From Bog-473 sp963770645 (GTDB lineage: Bacteria; Actinomycetota; Acidimicrobiia; Acidimicrobiales; RAAP-2), in contig CAVYQL010000003.1 of the NCBI GenBank assembly GCA_963770645.1, forward strand, positions 310,001 to 374,000: a DNA stretch of 64,000 bases, given 5' to 3'. The first letter of the stretch is position 1, and every line of letters starts with the position of its first letter. Both the position numbers and the translations under genes were made by a program. The notes beneath the pieces were generated by a model that ran no database searches, was not told the DNA's origin, and worked only from the letters and a program-made list of their open reading frames with translations. Positions 1 to 9,399 of this stretch are shown here, one piece after another.

Positions 1-2
1 GG

Positions 3-755
3 ACCTCCCAACTGATCGACGGGTTCGCCAACGGATGGCAGGTCTCGGAGGCCGACCTGCAGCGGCTGGGAGGGTCAGACTTCACGATTCAGCTGACGTG
101 GACCCCGCAAAAGGAGATCTGGGCCGCGCTCGCCATCTCAGGGGCGACGCTCGCCCTCTGCCTGTTGCTCGGCTTCCTGCCGTCGCGCGCCCGGCGCTGG
201 CTGCGAGCGAAGCTGCCGCGCCGCCTGCGCGGCCCGGCAGGCCCCGAGGTGGTCGCGCTGGCCACCGAGCCCTTCGACGCGCCCACCTTGACCTTGCCCT
301 TCTCGGCGCCGCCCAAGGAGGAGCGCCAGCGTGGCTGGCTGCGCGTCCCGCGCGCCCTGATCATCGGCGTGGTCAGCGCCGGGGTCGCCGCCTTTGTCGT
401 GTCGGGCACCGCCGCCCTCGTCGTGGGCGCGCTCGTGGCGCTCGGGCTCGTTGTCCCATGGGCCCGCGTCGTCGCCCTGACGGGAGGAGTCGCCTTCATC
501 GTCGCCGGATGCGCCAACGTGGTCCAGGGGCAGAACGTGCACCACTACCTGCCGGGCGCCAACTGGGCCGGCACCTTCGTCCAGGCGGGCAACCTCATCT
601 GGCTGGGGGTCGTGTTGTTGCTCGCCGACGCCGTCATCACCGGCTTCGGGCTACGGCTGAACAAGCCACTGGGCCGGCGCAAGCTCCGAGCCGGTGACCC
701 GGGTCAGATCGTCGACACCAGGCCGGTGCCGCCGATCGTCGGCATCGACGGCTGA
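3..755 (+). CDS. C-terminal part of a polytopic membrane protein, possibly an arabinofuranosyltransferase-like GT-C enzyme (5' end outside window)
   Basis: The frame is open from the first bases and ends with TGA at 753-755, so only about 250 C-terminal residues are visible. They start with an extracytoplasmic-looking stretch (FANGWQVS, then LTWTPQKEIW), followed by a membrane segment, a long basic loop, and three or four more hydrophobic segments near the C-terminus. An NGW...TW.PQ stretch just before a final membrane bundle recalls the tails of actinobacterial AftD-type arabinofuranosyltransferases, but no catalytic region is visible, so function is inferred. It converges on the glycosyltransferase at 780-2004 with only 24 bp between, in a neighbourhood of envelope-glycan genes that supports the guess. 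Confidence 0.45.
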   Translation, partial: TSQLIDGFANGWQVSEADLQRLGGSDFTIQLTWTPQKEIWAALAISGATLALCLLLGFLPSRARRWLRAKLPRRLRGPAGPEVVALATEPFDAPTLTLPFSAPPKEERQRGWLRVPRALIIGVVSAGVAAFVVSGTAALVVGALVALGLVVPWARVVALTGGVAFIVAGCANVVQGQNVHHYLPGANWAGTFVQAGNLIWLGVVLLLADAVITGFGLRLNKPLGRRKLRAGDPGQIVDTRPVPPIVGIDG

Positions 756-779
756 CGGGCTCGGCGAGCCGGCCGGCGC

Positions 780-2004
780 TCAGCGCTCGGTCGGGATCGA
801 CGCCTCCTCGGCCAAAGCCTCGAGCGCGCGCAGGGCCGTGGCGTCCCACGTGAACCAGCGCGACCGCGCCAGTGCGCCCTTGGACAGGCGGCTGCGCAAC
901 ACGTCGTCGCGCAAGACCCGACCCAACGCGGGACCCAGGTCGGCCACGCGATCTACCAGCAGCCCGGAGTCCTCGTCGACCACCGCATCGGCGTGGCCCA
1001 CGATGGCCGTCGCCACGGCCGGCGTGCCACACGCAGCCGCCTCGGTCAGGGTCATGCCCCAGCCCTCCCGCTGTGAGCTGCTGGCGACCACCCAGGCCCG
1101 GCGGTACCACGACACCAGCTCGTCGTGATGGACGTGACCCGGCAGCGAGACCCACTCGGTCGCGCCGAGCTCGTCCCGGAGCGCCTCGAGCGCCGGCCGC
1201 TCGTACCCCTCGCCGACGATGACCGCCCGCAGCTCGGGCTGCTCGGCCTTCACCGCAGCCAGGGCCCGCAGCAACTCGCCGAAGCGCTTGACCGGCACGA
1301 GCCGGCCGACGGCCACCACCAAGGGCACCGGTGAGCGCTGGCCGCCCGGGGTGAAACGGCCGTCGATGCCCGGCGGCGCCACGGTGACGCGCTCGGGTGC
1401 GAGGCGCAGCAGTTCGACGATCTCGGCGCGTGACGACTCCGACAGGGTCACCACCCGGCTCTGGCGGTAGAAGCGCGGGGCGAGCCGGCGCTCGGTCAGG
1501 TCGCCGAGACGGGCCAGGGTGGGCGGCAGGACCATGCCCCACATCTCGGCGTGGACGTGGTGCAAGAAGACGAGGCGCGGGCCGCGGTACCACAGCGGGG
1601 AGAGGAAGGGCATGCCGTTCCAGATCTCGACCAGCGCGTCGCCCGGCCGGTGCCCCATGCGGATGCCTTCCCACGCTGCGCCGGGGAACACGGCGTAGCG
1701 TCCGGAGCGGCGCAGGACGCGGTACCCGTCGCGATTGAGCGCGGCGGGCGCGCCGGGCACGGCGGAGGTCCGGAAGGTGATGTCGAGCCCGGCGTCGGCC
1801 CAGCGCGAACGCGACCATGTGCGCGTGCAGCTCCGAGCCACCCGCCTCGGGGTCGTCGAGGTCACGCCACGCCACGAAGTGGATGCGCCGCAGACCGGCG
1901 TCGGCGGCGACGGAAGCGAGAACCTCGGAGCCCGATTGCACGACTGCGCGCGACCCTCCGTCACCGGACGCGAAGACGGCGCCCCCCGTGTCGTCTCCAC
2001 CCAT
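780..2004 (-). CDS. GT4-family glycosyltransferase, interrupted by an apparent frameshift near 1800-1808
   Basis: Most of the protein reads in one frame: IWNGMPFLSPL, LHHVHAEMWGM, then the GT-B donor half with VAVGRLVPVKRF, VIVGEGYERP and the SQREGWGMTLTEA nucleotide-sugar motif. The conserved N-terminus (IHFVAWRDLDDPEAGGSE, HAHMVAFA) reads in a different frame from ATG 2004. The two halves join within GCGTTCGCGCTGGGCC near 1800-1808; losing GC from GCGCGCTGG would explain it, restoring ...AFARWADAGLDITFRTS. Enzymes of this type move a sugar from a nucleotide donor to a lipid-linked or polysaccharide acceptor at the inner face of the membrane. It lies 4 bp downstream of the flippase gene on the same strand. 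Whether the break is real or a sequencing error cannot be told here. Confidence 0.8.
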
Positions 2005-2008
2005 CCGG

Positions 2009-3472
2009 TCAGGTTAGCCCTACGGGCTCCTTTGACAACCTGACCCTATGGACCAATGCGAAGCCGGCCACGATCACCGCGAGCACGATCGCCTGCACGC
2101 CGAGATCCACGAACGCCGTCGCCCGGGGTGACCCGTGCACCCCGAGCACCGCAACGGTGAGTGCGACGGCTCCGGCCACCAGTACGCCGCACACCCATCG
2201 GCGCCCGACGGCCAACAGGTACATGGTCAGCACGACCGAGACGCTCAGCATGATCATGGCCACGACGAGCGGTGCGAGCGCGTCGGAGGCCGACGTGTAG
2301 GCGTGGTGGAACACGATCTCGAGCAATTGCTGTGGGGCGGCCAGCGCAAGGCCGAGCAACAGCAACGAGGGCACACCGAGCAACAGGAGCACGACGGCCA
2401 GCTGCCGCAGCGCGTGGCCCCCTTGGCGCCAGCGGATGGCCGCCTCGGGCAGGAGGTAGCCACCGAGCACGATGGCGCCGAAGACGATCGCCTTGCTGGT
2501 GACCGAGACCGCGGCGTAGGCACCGCTGTGCGTGGGGTTGTCGCGCCCGACGACGAGCACATCGACGTTCTGGAGCACCGCGACCATGGAGAGCGACACC
2601 GAGGCGACCACCAGGTCGAGCACGACCGTGCGCCGCTCGGAGCCCCCGCGGCCGAGCACGCGGTCGGGCCGGATGGCCGCCACCCAGCCGGCGGTGGCCC
2701 ACAGCGGGCGCACCACACCGCCGGACCAGACCCGCACCGCGGCCCAGCGCGCGTGGGCCGCGGCGACGACCTCTCCGATGAGCACGCCCACCGCCGCGCC
2801 GGACGGACCGAAGCCCGCCAGCACCAGCACGAGCACGGCGACCACCCGTACGCCCATCTCCACCAGGAGGTTCACCGCGAGGGGCTGGTACGAGCGGTGG
2901 GCCTGCAGGAGGCCGCGGTCGAGCGAGAGGAGGACGAAGAACGCGGCTGCGGTGAGGATGGCCGCGATGCCGATGCCGCTCTTCTGGTTGAGAAGGACCG
3001 CGACGCCGTGCCGGCTGGCGAAGACGAGGACGGCCCACGCCAGGACGAGCATGCTGCCCTGCCGGTGCATGCGGCCCGCCCACCGGCGCACCAGCAGTCC
3101 GCTGCCGTCCTCGTGCCACGTCGTCACCCGGCGCACCACGGCGACGACGACCGCGGACCCCGGCATGGACAAGATGAGGTAAAGCCCGGTCAGCTGGTTG
3201 AGGACCCCGTAGCTGTGCGGCGAGAGCACGCGTGCCAGCGCGACGGTGAGGACGACGCTGGCCCCGTTGGCCAGCACGCCGGCCGCCGCCAACGGCCCGG
3301 CCTGCAACAGCCCGGCACGCAGCGACTGGACGCCGGGTCGCGCCTCGTCGTCGAGGATGAGCTCGGCACCGAGATTCGGACCCACCGCGTTGGGGGCGAG
3401 CGCCATCGCGGCGGGCACGCCCTCGACGACGAGCTCGGCCGCAGGCGCGTCCGGCGCCTCCGGCTCGCTCAC
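2009..3472 (-). CDS. Polysaccharide flippase-like membrane protein (MOP superfamily, Wzx-like)
   Basis: 487 residues with a hydrophilic N-terminus of about 50 residues and then roughly 12 to 14 hydrophobic segments. Early segments carry GVLANGASVVLTVALARVLSP and SYGVLNQLTGLYLILSMPGS, the pattern of MOP-superfamily oligosaccharide exporters, where G..N......L.R.L....YG.l is typical. Such proteins move lipid-linked glycan units across the cytoplasmic membrane. The ATG overlaps the stop of the upstream SGNH hydrolase gene by 4 bp (ATGA), so the two are probably translated together. This is the only flippase candidate in the window and could also serve the exopolysaccharide locus at 29.9-38.8 kb, which has none. 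Confidence 0.75.
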   Translation of the reverse strand: MSEPEAPDAPAAELVVEGVPAAMALAPNAVGPNLGAELILDDEARPGVQSLRAGLLQAGPLAAAGVLANGASVVLTVALARVLSPHSYGVLNQLTGLYLILSMPGSAVVVAVVRRVTTWHEDGSGLLVRRWAGRMHRQGSMLVLAWAVLVFASRHGVAVLLNQKSGIGIAAILTAAAFFVLLSLDRGLLQAHRSYQPLAVNLLVEMGVRVVAVLVLVLAGFGPSGAAVGVLIGEVVAAAHARWAAVRVWSGGVVRPLWATAGWVAAIRPDRVLGRGGSERRTVVLDLVVASVSLSMVAVLQNVDVLVVGRDNPTHSGAYAAVSVTSKAIVFGAIVLGGYLLPEAAIRWRQGGHALRQLAVVLLLLGVPSLLLLGLALAAPQQLLEIVFHHAYTSASDALAPLVVAMIMLSVSVVLTMYLLAVGRRWVCGVLVAGAVALTVAVLGVHGSPRATAFVDLGVQAIVLAVIVAGFALVHRVRLSKEPVGLT

Positions 3473-4521
3473 GCGCGAGCCTTGGCCGCCGCTGCCTCGT
3501 CCTCCATGCCGATTCGGTCGATCAGCGGCAGGATCTGCCGCTGCAACAACTCTCCGCCCGCGGGGCTCACGTGGATGCCGTCCGGCGAGCGCACGTCGAT
3601 CCCGTCGAGTGTCGCGGTGTAGACGCCGTCCGGGCTGAGCATCCGGTTGAGGTCGATCACGCTGACCTCACCGGGATCGGACTGCGCCACCTGCCGCACG
3701 AGCGCGTTGTACGCCTGGGCGCGCGCCGGCGTGTTCTCGGGCCACGGCAGGCCGTCGGGTTGGCGGTCGCTGGGATCGACGTAGGGCATGGTGAACAACA
3801 CCACTTTTGCACCAAACGTGTGGAAGATGGTGATGGCGGCCTGCAGTTCGTTCGCCAGGTGCTGGTCCCAGGCCGGCTCCCCGATGTGCACCCACTGCCC
3901 GTCGAGCAGGTGGTCGGTCACCTCCCAGCGGCCCAAGCCCAGCGCCACCACCTCGGGACGCGCCTGGGCGACCATGAAGGGCCACAGCGCCCGCCAGTTG
4001 TCACAGCCCGGGGTGGCCGGCCCGGGCGTGCCCTCGGTGAGCACCTCGAGCCCCGGATCGAGGTCGCACCCGACCGTCGCGTGGTCGAGCACGCTCACCC
4101 CGTACTGGGGGCGCGCCTGGACCGAGAGGCCCATGCCGAGCGTCATGGCGATGGAGTCCCCCACGATCAGGAGCCGAACCGGGCGCGGGCCGTACGCACC
4201 CGCCCGCGCCAACGCGGCGCGTTCTGAGGCGGAGAGCCCAGGGGGCAGGCGCAGCGCCACCCGCTCGCCGCTCGATCCGTCCGCCCGCGCTCGCACTCGC
4301 GCTGCCGCGTGGGCAGCCGGCACCGCAATGGCGGCGCCGAGGCAGACCGCGGCGGCCAGGCCGACCAGCATGCTCGTGGCACCCAATCGGCGGCCCCGCC
4401 CAACCGATCGCGTCACGTCCCGCACTATTCCCCTTCGACGTCTCTCCGACGCCTCTCCGACGCCTGCCGGCGTCGATCTCGACCACTCAGGATCGGCCCG
4501 CCAAGCTTGACCCTTGAGCAT
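3469..4521 (-). CDS. Secreted or membrane-anchored SGNH-fold hydrolase
   Basis: Block I reads IVGDSIAMTLG (Ser about 123), block III appears as LGLGRWEV, and the catalytic Asp/His pair lies in SPDGIHVSPAG (Asp about 314, His about 317). This is the SGNH layout also found on the C-terminal domains of O-acetyltransferases. A hydrophobic stretch (MLVGLAAAVCLGAAIAVPAAHA, residues 51-72) looks like a signal peptide, so the first 30-odd residues from ATG 4521 may be untranslated; GTG 4425 is an alternative start. The likely role is removing or transferring acyl groups on surface glycans, given glycosyltransferase and flippase neighbours. Substrate is unknown. It overlaps the flippase gene by 4 bp. 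Confidence 0.7.
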   Translation of the reverse strand: MLKGQAWRADPEWSRSTPAGVGEASERRRRGIVRDVTRSVGRGRRLGATSMLVGLAAAVCLGAAIAVPAAHAAARVRARADGSSGERVALRLPPGLSASERAALARAGAYGPRPVRLLIVGDSIAMTLGMGLSVQARPQYGVSVLDHATVGCDLDPGLEVLTEGTPGPATPGCDNWRALWPFMVAQARPEVVALGLGRWEVTDHLLDGQWVHIGEPAWDQHLANELQAAITIFHTFGAKVVLFTMPYVDPSDRQPDGLPWPENTPARAQAYNALVRQVAQSDPGEVSVIDLNRMLSPDGVYTATLDGIDVRSPDGIHVSPAGGELLQRQILPLIDRIGMEDEAAAAKARA

Positions 4522-4547
4522 GGCACCGCCGGCCGCGCCGGCGCGTC

Positions 4548-6416
4548 TCAGCCTCGGGCCAGGGCTGAGGCGGCGGAGGCCACGCAGGCCGGCGCCCGCT
4601 GCGAGAGCGTCTCGCGGCCGCCGTGCGCCTCAGCGGCCCCCACGCAGGACGAGAGCGCGCCCGCCCGGAGGCGGAGCGGTCCATGGAGACCCAGCTGCAC
4701 GTCGTCCCAGACCCAGGCACCGGCCTGCAGGGTGGGCAGGCGGCCGAGCGCCGCCGTCATGAAGGCGGCGGCATAGACGGGGTCGGTGCCCTGCTGGAGG
4801 TTGGGCGCGGCGGGGTTGGTGGCGATCACGACCGTGTTGACCTCCCACGCGCGCAACGCGTGCCGCACCGCGGCCAGCTGTGCCGGCGTGCCCGACGGCG
4901 GGGTCACGCCGACGCCCAGGCCCAGGATGGTCAACACCTTGAACCCCTCGACCGCCGTGCCGGCCCGCCGCGCCACCCCCTGGGGACCGCCGCCACCGGC
5001 CTGGCTGTAGTGCATGGCGTTGACCGCCTGCCACGCCATGGCCGCCTGGATGCCCGAGAACGGTGCAGGATACGAGAGGAGCACGCGCCCCGGCGGCAGC
5101 GTCGGGGCCACCGTCGTGTACCAACGTGGGAGGATCACCGGTCGCATCGCAAAGGGCAGACGCTCGCCGAAGACCACCCCCATCGGCACCAGCGCGACGG
5201 CCGACAGCACCAGCGCACCGAGCGCACCGCGCCAGTCGGGCAGCAGCCCGTGGACATGGTCGACGACGATGGCCAGCATCACCGCGGCGGCGAGGAACCC
5301 GACGGCCATGAAGCGCTGCTCGATCACGTTCTCGAGCACCGGCACATGGTCGAACAAGCGGGCCGGTTCCCACTGGCCGCGCCGGATGCCCAGTGAACAG
5401 ACGCCACACACGACGAGCATGAGGCCGAAGAACCAGAGGCGGCGGTCGCGCCAGAACGCCACCAGCCCCACCGCGAGCACGGCGAGGAACGTCCAGCCGA
5501 GATACGCCGCCGACGCCAGCGGCGAGCCGTTGTACCCGCCCAGGACGAAGAAGACGTTGTGGGGCGGCGGGTAGCCCGTCGTGATGAAGCTCGAGGGGAT
5601 GAAGCCGCCGATGATGCCGACGTTGGGCCACACCAGCCCCGAGAGGTGGGCCGGGCCCTCGAGCGCGAACCACACCGGCCAGACCAAGAGGGCCGCACCG
5701 ACGCCGAAGCCGACCGCCAGGCCGGTGGCGGCGTGGGGGGCCAGCCGCCGCAGCGCGGCCCGGTCCCCGATCAGCGCGGCGACCACCAGGACCACGGCCC
5801 CGCAGAGTGCCATCAGGGCCGTGACGGCCAGCAGCTCAGAGGAGAGGAAGAACTGCACGAACACGAGGAGGCCGAGGAGCACGCCCGCCCACACCGCGCT
5901 GTGGCGTTGACGCAGCAGGATCTCGTCGAGCGCGATCAGGATCAGCGGCAGCACCATGAGCGCCGCGGTCATGAGGTGCGCAAACTCGAGGCTGGTCAGC
6001 ACGAAGGGCGAGAAGCCGTAGAGGAGCCCGCCCAAGAAGGCGGTCGGCGTCCAGCGGACCCAACGGCGTATCGCGATGAAAGCGGTGAACACGGTGAGGG
6101 CCGGGGCGATGGTGGAGGCGACGTTGAGCGAGGCCACCGGGCCCCAGATCCAGGTCACCGGGACCAGCGGCAGGCTCAGGCCCGTCACCGAGGTCTGCGC
6201 CAGCAGGTTGATGCCGCCCGGGTGGAACAGTGCCGTCGAGAAGAACGGGTTGTGCCCGTGGGCCAGTGCCGTGGCCGGCCACTGGAAGAACCACAAGAAC
6301 AGCGCGGGGTCGCCGCACCCGCACAGCGTGTGCGTCGTCACACCCTGGGCCCACGCGTGGACCCAGAGGCCGAAGCCGAGAGCGAGATACACCAGCGCGA
6401 CGACGGCCAGCGTCAT
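4548..6416 (-). CDS. Large polytopic membrane protein, GT-C glycosyltransferase-like
   Basis: 622 residues with about 11 to 13 predicted membrane segments and a C-terminal extracytoplasmic domain of about 180 residues. After the first segment there is a loop with GCGDPALFLWFFQW and FFSTALFHPGGINLL; an acidic residue in the first extracytoplasmic loop is typical of GT-C enzymes, which use polyprenyl-phosphate sugars outside the membrane. I do not recognise a defined family, and the acceptor is unknown. It sits in a minus-strand run with two other GT-C-like genes (8050-9396, 9400-10992), suggesting shared envelope-glycan work. The 26 bp to the next gene downstream and 43 bp to the gene upstream fit one operon. 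Confidence 0.6.
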   Translation of the reverse strand: MTLAVVALVYLALGFGLWVHAWAQGVTTHTLCGCGDPALFLWFFQWPATALAHGHNPFFSTALFHPGGINLLAQTSVTGLSLPLVPVTWIWGPVASLNVASTIAPALTVFTAFIAIRRWVRWTPTAFLGGLLYGFSPFVLTSLEFAHLMTAALMVLPLILIALDEILLRQRHSAVWAGVLLGLLVFVQFFLSSELLAVTALMALCGAVVLVVAALIGDRAALRRLAPHAATGLAVGFGVGAALLVWPVWFALEGPAHLSGLVWPNVGIIGGFIPSSFITTGYPPPHNVFFVLGGYNGSPLASAAYLGWTFLAVLAVGLVAFWRDRRLWFFGLMLVVCGVCSLGIRRGQWEPARLFDHVPVLENVIEQRFMAVGFLAAAVMLAIVVDHVHGLLPDWRGALGALVLSAVALVPMGVVFGERLPFAMRPVILPRWYTTVAPTLPPGRVLLSYPAPFSGIQAAMAWQAVNAMHYSQAGGGGPQGVARRAGTAVEGFKVLTILGLGVGVTPPSGTPAQLAAVRHALRAWEVNTVVIATNPAAPNLQQGTDPVYAAAFMTAALGRLPTLQAGAWVWDDVQLGLHGPLRLRAGALSSCVGAAEAHGGRETLSQRAPACVASAASALARG

Positions 6417-6459
6417 CCACCGTCGCCACCACCACCAGCGCCCCGCGTCGGGCGCGTGC

Positions 6460-7950
6460 TCAGGCAGGGTTGGTCGTGCCCGCCGTGGCGGCGGTCCGCC
6501 GCGGCAGCACGGGGGCGTCCCGTCCCGTGGCCCCCGCCTCGTGGTACTCCTCCTCGACGTTCACCGTCCACACGTCGTGGTCGGCCCCGAAGATGTTCTC
6601 CACCGTGAGCAGGGCCGTGTACATGGAGTGGTCCTGGTTGTTGTACTTGTGCATCCCGTTTCGCCCGACGGGATGGATGTTGGATGCCTCGGTGTCGATC
6701 CACTTGCGGATCGTCTCGACGTTCTCCTTGTAGCTGAAGTCGTAGTACGGGTAGGCCTTGGGGACGCGCACGACGTAGCCGCGCTCGACGTCGCCGTCGG
6801 CGGCCAGGCCGAGCGAGATCAGCTCCTTGGTGCCCAGCGCGATGAGCTCGGCGTCGGGCTTGTTCCACATGTCGTCGCCCTCGAAGACGAAGTACTCGAG
6901 GCCGAGGCAGGTCCGGCCGTCCTTGACGAGATAGGGCGACCACGACCCGTAGTTCTGGATGCGGCCGACCTCGACGTCGGTGGCGTGGATGTAGATCCAG
7001 TTGTCGGGGAAGCTGCGGGCCTCGGGCACGACGAGCGCCACGGTGAGATAGTCGCGGTAGTGCAGGTCGTCGGCCGCCGCGACGACCTCGGGCGGCGGGG
7101 CCGGCGTGATCGTGTTCACCAACTCGCGCATCGGCATGGTGGAGATCACGTGCGAGGCGGGCACCGTGTGCTCGCTGCCCCCCTGGGTGTAGGTCACGCT
7201 GACCGCGCGGCCACGCTCGACGTTGATGCGGGTCAGCCGCGCCTCCATCTCCACCGTCCCCCCGGCGGCCTTCACCTTCTCTGCGCAGACCTCCCACATC
7301 ATCCCGGGCCCGTACTTGGGGTACTGGAACTCCTCAATCAGGGTGGTGATGTCCGTCTGGCCGCGCTTGGGCAGGATGGCGTTGACGACGGCCTTGCGCA
7401 GGTCGAGGTTCTTGACCCGCTGGGCGGCCCAGTCCGCCGGCATGTCCGAGACCGGCACGCCCCACACTTTCTCGGTGTAGGTCTTGAAGAAGGTGCGGTA
7501 GAGGCGCCACCCGAACCGCTTCACCAACCAGTTCTCGTAGTTCGCCTCGTCCTTGGGCGGGTGGACGCGGGACCACAGGTAGGAGAGGCCGATCATGAAC
7601 CCCTCCCACAGCGAGAGGTTGCGCAGCACGTTGAGGGCCCGGAGCGGGTAGTCGAGGAATTTGCCCTTGTAATAGATCCGGCTCATGCGAGGCCGCAACA
7701 TGAAGTCGCCCTCGGGCAGGATCTCGTGCCAGAGGGTCTCGACCTCGTCGACCTTGGTGAAGAAGCGGTGGCCGCCCAGGTCGAAGCGCCAGCCGTCACG
7801 CTCGACGGTCCGGCTGATGCCGCCGACGACGTCGTCGGCCTCGAGGACGAGGGGGTGCTCCCCCCGTTTGGTCAGCAGGTACGCCGCGGTCAGCCCGCCG
7901 GGACCCGCGCCGGCGATGACGACGGGTGCGGCGTCGTGTGAAGCGGCCAT
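6460..7950 (-). CDS. FAD-dependent oxidoreductase / UDP-galactopyranose mutase-like flavoprotein
   Basis: The N-terminus holds the Rossmann FAD motif VIAGAGPGGLTAAYLL (residues about 10-25), then the acidic ribose-binding residue in VLEADDVVGG and the GG..R.......F.LGGHRFF pattern shared by amine-oxidase-like flavoproteins and UDP-galactopyranose mutase. The YY.GKFLDYPL stretch and WGVPVSDMPADWAAQR are typical of the long UGM-related proteins found in polysaccharide clusters. True UGMs convert UDP-galactopyranose to the furanose form; whether this one does, or oxidises something else, is not decidable from sequence reading. Its place among glycosyltransferases supports nucleotide-sugar or lipid-linked sugar chemistry. 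Confidence 0.75.
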   Translation of the reverse strand: MAASHDAAPVVIAGAGPGGLTAAYLLTKRGEHPLVLEADDVVGGISRTVERDGWRFDLGGHRFFTKVDEVETLWHEILPEGDFMLRPRMSRIYYKGKFLDYPLRALNVLRNLSLWEGFMIGLSYLWSRVHPPKDEANYENWLVKRFGWRLYRTFFKTYTEKVWGVPVSDMPADWAAQRVKNLDLRKAVVNAILPKRGQTDITTLIEEFQYPKYGPGMMWEVCAEKVKAAGGTVEMEARLTRINVERGRAVSVTYTQGGSEHTVPASHVISTMPMRELVNTITPAPPPEVVAAADDLHYRDYLTVALVVPEARSFPDNWIYIHATDVEVGRIQNYGSWSPYLVKDGRTCLGLEYFVFEGDDMWNKPDAELIALGTKELISLGLAADGDVERGYVVRVPKAYPYYDFSYKENVETIRKWIDTEASNIHPVGRNGMHKYNNQDHSMYTALLTVENIFGADHDVWTVNVEEEYHEAGATGRDAPVLPRRTAATAGTTNPA

Positions 7951-8049
7951 CGAGAAGGGCAGGTTAGTGGACCCCCCGTGCGTGCTCTGGGAGGGTCCGG
8001 CAGCACTGCACCGGGGGCTGCGGCCCTCTCGGCGAGGTGCAGGGGCCGC

Positions 8050-9396
8050 TCAGGGGACCGAGATGTTGAGGAAGGCGAGCAGGGCATACCCGGCCAACCC
8101 GGCGGCGAGCAGCGCCAGGACGGTCCGCTCGAGTTGCGTCTCGGTGAGGACGAGCGCGGCGGCCATCGACAGTGGGAAGGCGCTCAAGGCGTAGCGCTCG
8201 AACGAGTCGAGGTTGCTCCCCGACACGGCGAGGGCGAGCACGGCGGCGGCGAAGAGGGTGTAGGACGCCGGAAGCCGCCGCCAGCACACGATCAGCATGG
8301 CGAGTGCGAGCAGCACCCACGGGACGTGCAGCGCCGTGCCCACATGGTGGTGCACGAGCCCCTTGGCGTCGTCGTACAGCGTGGACAGCGGGTCTGACAG
8401 CCCGCCGTGGTGCGAGCTCTGGAGCTGGACGCGCAGCGGGGCCCACCAGTCCCCCACCTCGTGCTGGGCCCAAGCCAAGAACGCCACCACTCCCACGAAC
8501 GGCGCGGCCAGCGCGGCCAGCCCTGCCACCCGCTCGTTGCGCCCCAGTCGTGGCCACCACCGCACGAGCTCGGCCGCGACGGCCAGCACCAAGAACACGC
8601 CGACGGGCCGCGTCAGCGCGGCGGCGAACGCGAGCAGGGCCGCCACCGCGAAGTGGGGACGGGCAGCGTCGTCGCTCGGGGGCGGGCGCAGGGCAAGGAA
8701 GCAGCCGACGGCGAACACCAGCAGCAGCGACTCGGCGTAGCCCATCACGAGGACGAAGCCGGCCGGCAGGAGGCTCAGGATCCACAGCGACCGGCGGGCG
8801 ACGACCGGCTCGCCGGTCTCGCGGCGGACCAGGACGTAGAGCATGGCGGTCGCCACGAACGCCGCCGCGTTGGCCAGCAGCACCAGTGCCGGGCCGTCGC
8901 CCAGGCCGGGCAGCCACGCCAGCGCGTGCGTCAGCGCCGGCAGGGCCGGGAAGAACCGCAGTGACTGGCGACCGAGCGGCGCGTACCCGACGCGGGCGAT
9001 GCTCTCGTACCACCCGGCGTCCCACCCGAGGAGCCCGGCATGGACACGGGCCGCCACGCCGGGCGTGGACGGGTGGGTGCGATCGACGACGAAGTGCGCC
9101 AGCCCGAGCGCGCCCAGCACCACCACGCGGGCGACGAGGAAGGGCAGCACGGCCTCGCGCAGCGACTCGGGCACCCGGTTCCAGGCACGCTGGGTGGACC
9201 GCCAGGCACCCTGACGGTCCCCCGTCGCCGCGGCCGCGCCGCCGGCGGCGTGGCGGCTCCTCGAACCCTCCCCGCCCGGACCGCCCAGCGCCTCGTCGTG
9301 CTCGCCGCTCGCCGGCTGCGCCGTCGACGGGGCGAGCGCATTGGTCACGTCGGTCGTCCTGGCCCCCGCGGCCACCGGCTCGGTCACCTCAGCCAC
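8050..9396 (-). CDS. PIG-V-like GT-C mannosyltransferase
   Basis: 448 residues: a hydrophilic N-terminal tail of about 75 residues followed by about ten membrane segments. The diagnostic stretch is WDAGWYESIARVGYAPLG with FFPALPALTHAL next to it, then YAESLLLVFAVGCF; WD..WY..IA..GY and FFP.YP are the signature of the PIG-V/GPI mannosyltransferase 2 family, bacterial members of which act on polyprenyl-phosphate-mannose outside the membrane. Bacterial substrates are largely unassigned. It lies 3 bp downstream of the GT39-like gene, so both are probably co-transcribed and act on the same glycan. Confidence 0.75.
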   Translation of the reverse strand: MAEVTEPVAAGARTTDVTNALAPSTAQPASGEHDEALGGPGGEGSRSRHAAGGAAAATGDRQGAWRSTQRAWNRVPESLREAVLPFLVARVVVLGALGLAHFVVDRTHPSTPGVAARVHAGLLGWDAGWYESIARVGYAPLGRQSLRFFPALPALTHALAWLPGLGDGPALVLLANAAAFVATAMLYVLVRRETGEPVVARRSLWILSLLPAGFVLVMGYAESLLLVFAVGCFLALRPPPSDDAARPHFAVAALLAFAAALTRPVGVFLVLAVAAELVRWWPRLGRNERVAGLAALAAPFVGVVAFLAWAQHEVGDWWAPLRVQLQSSHHGGLSDPLSTLYDDAKGLVHHHVGTALHVPWVLLALAMLIVCWRRLPASYTLFAAAVLALAVSGSNLDSFERYALSAFPLSMAAALVLTETQLERTVLALLAAGLAGYALLAFLNISVP

Positions 9397-9399
9397 GGC

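Noticed and set aside
6076..7941. Long open frame on the plus strand opposite the flavoprotein gene
   Set aside because: It is antisense to a clear FAD oxidoreductase; its Val/Asp/Gly/His-rich composition is a GC-bias shadow.
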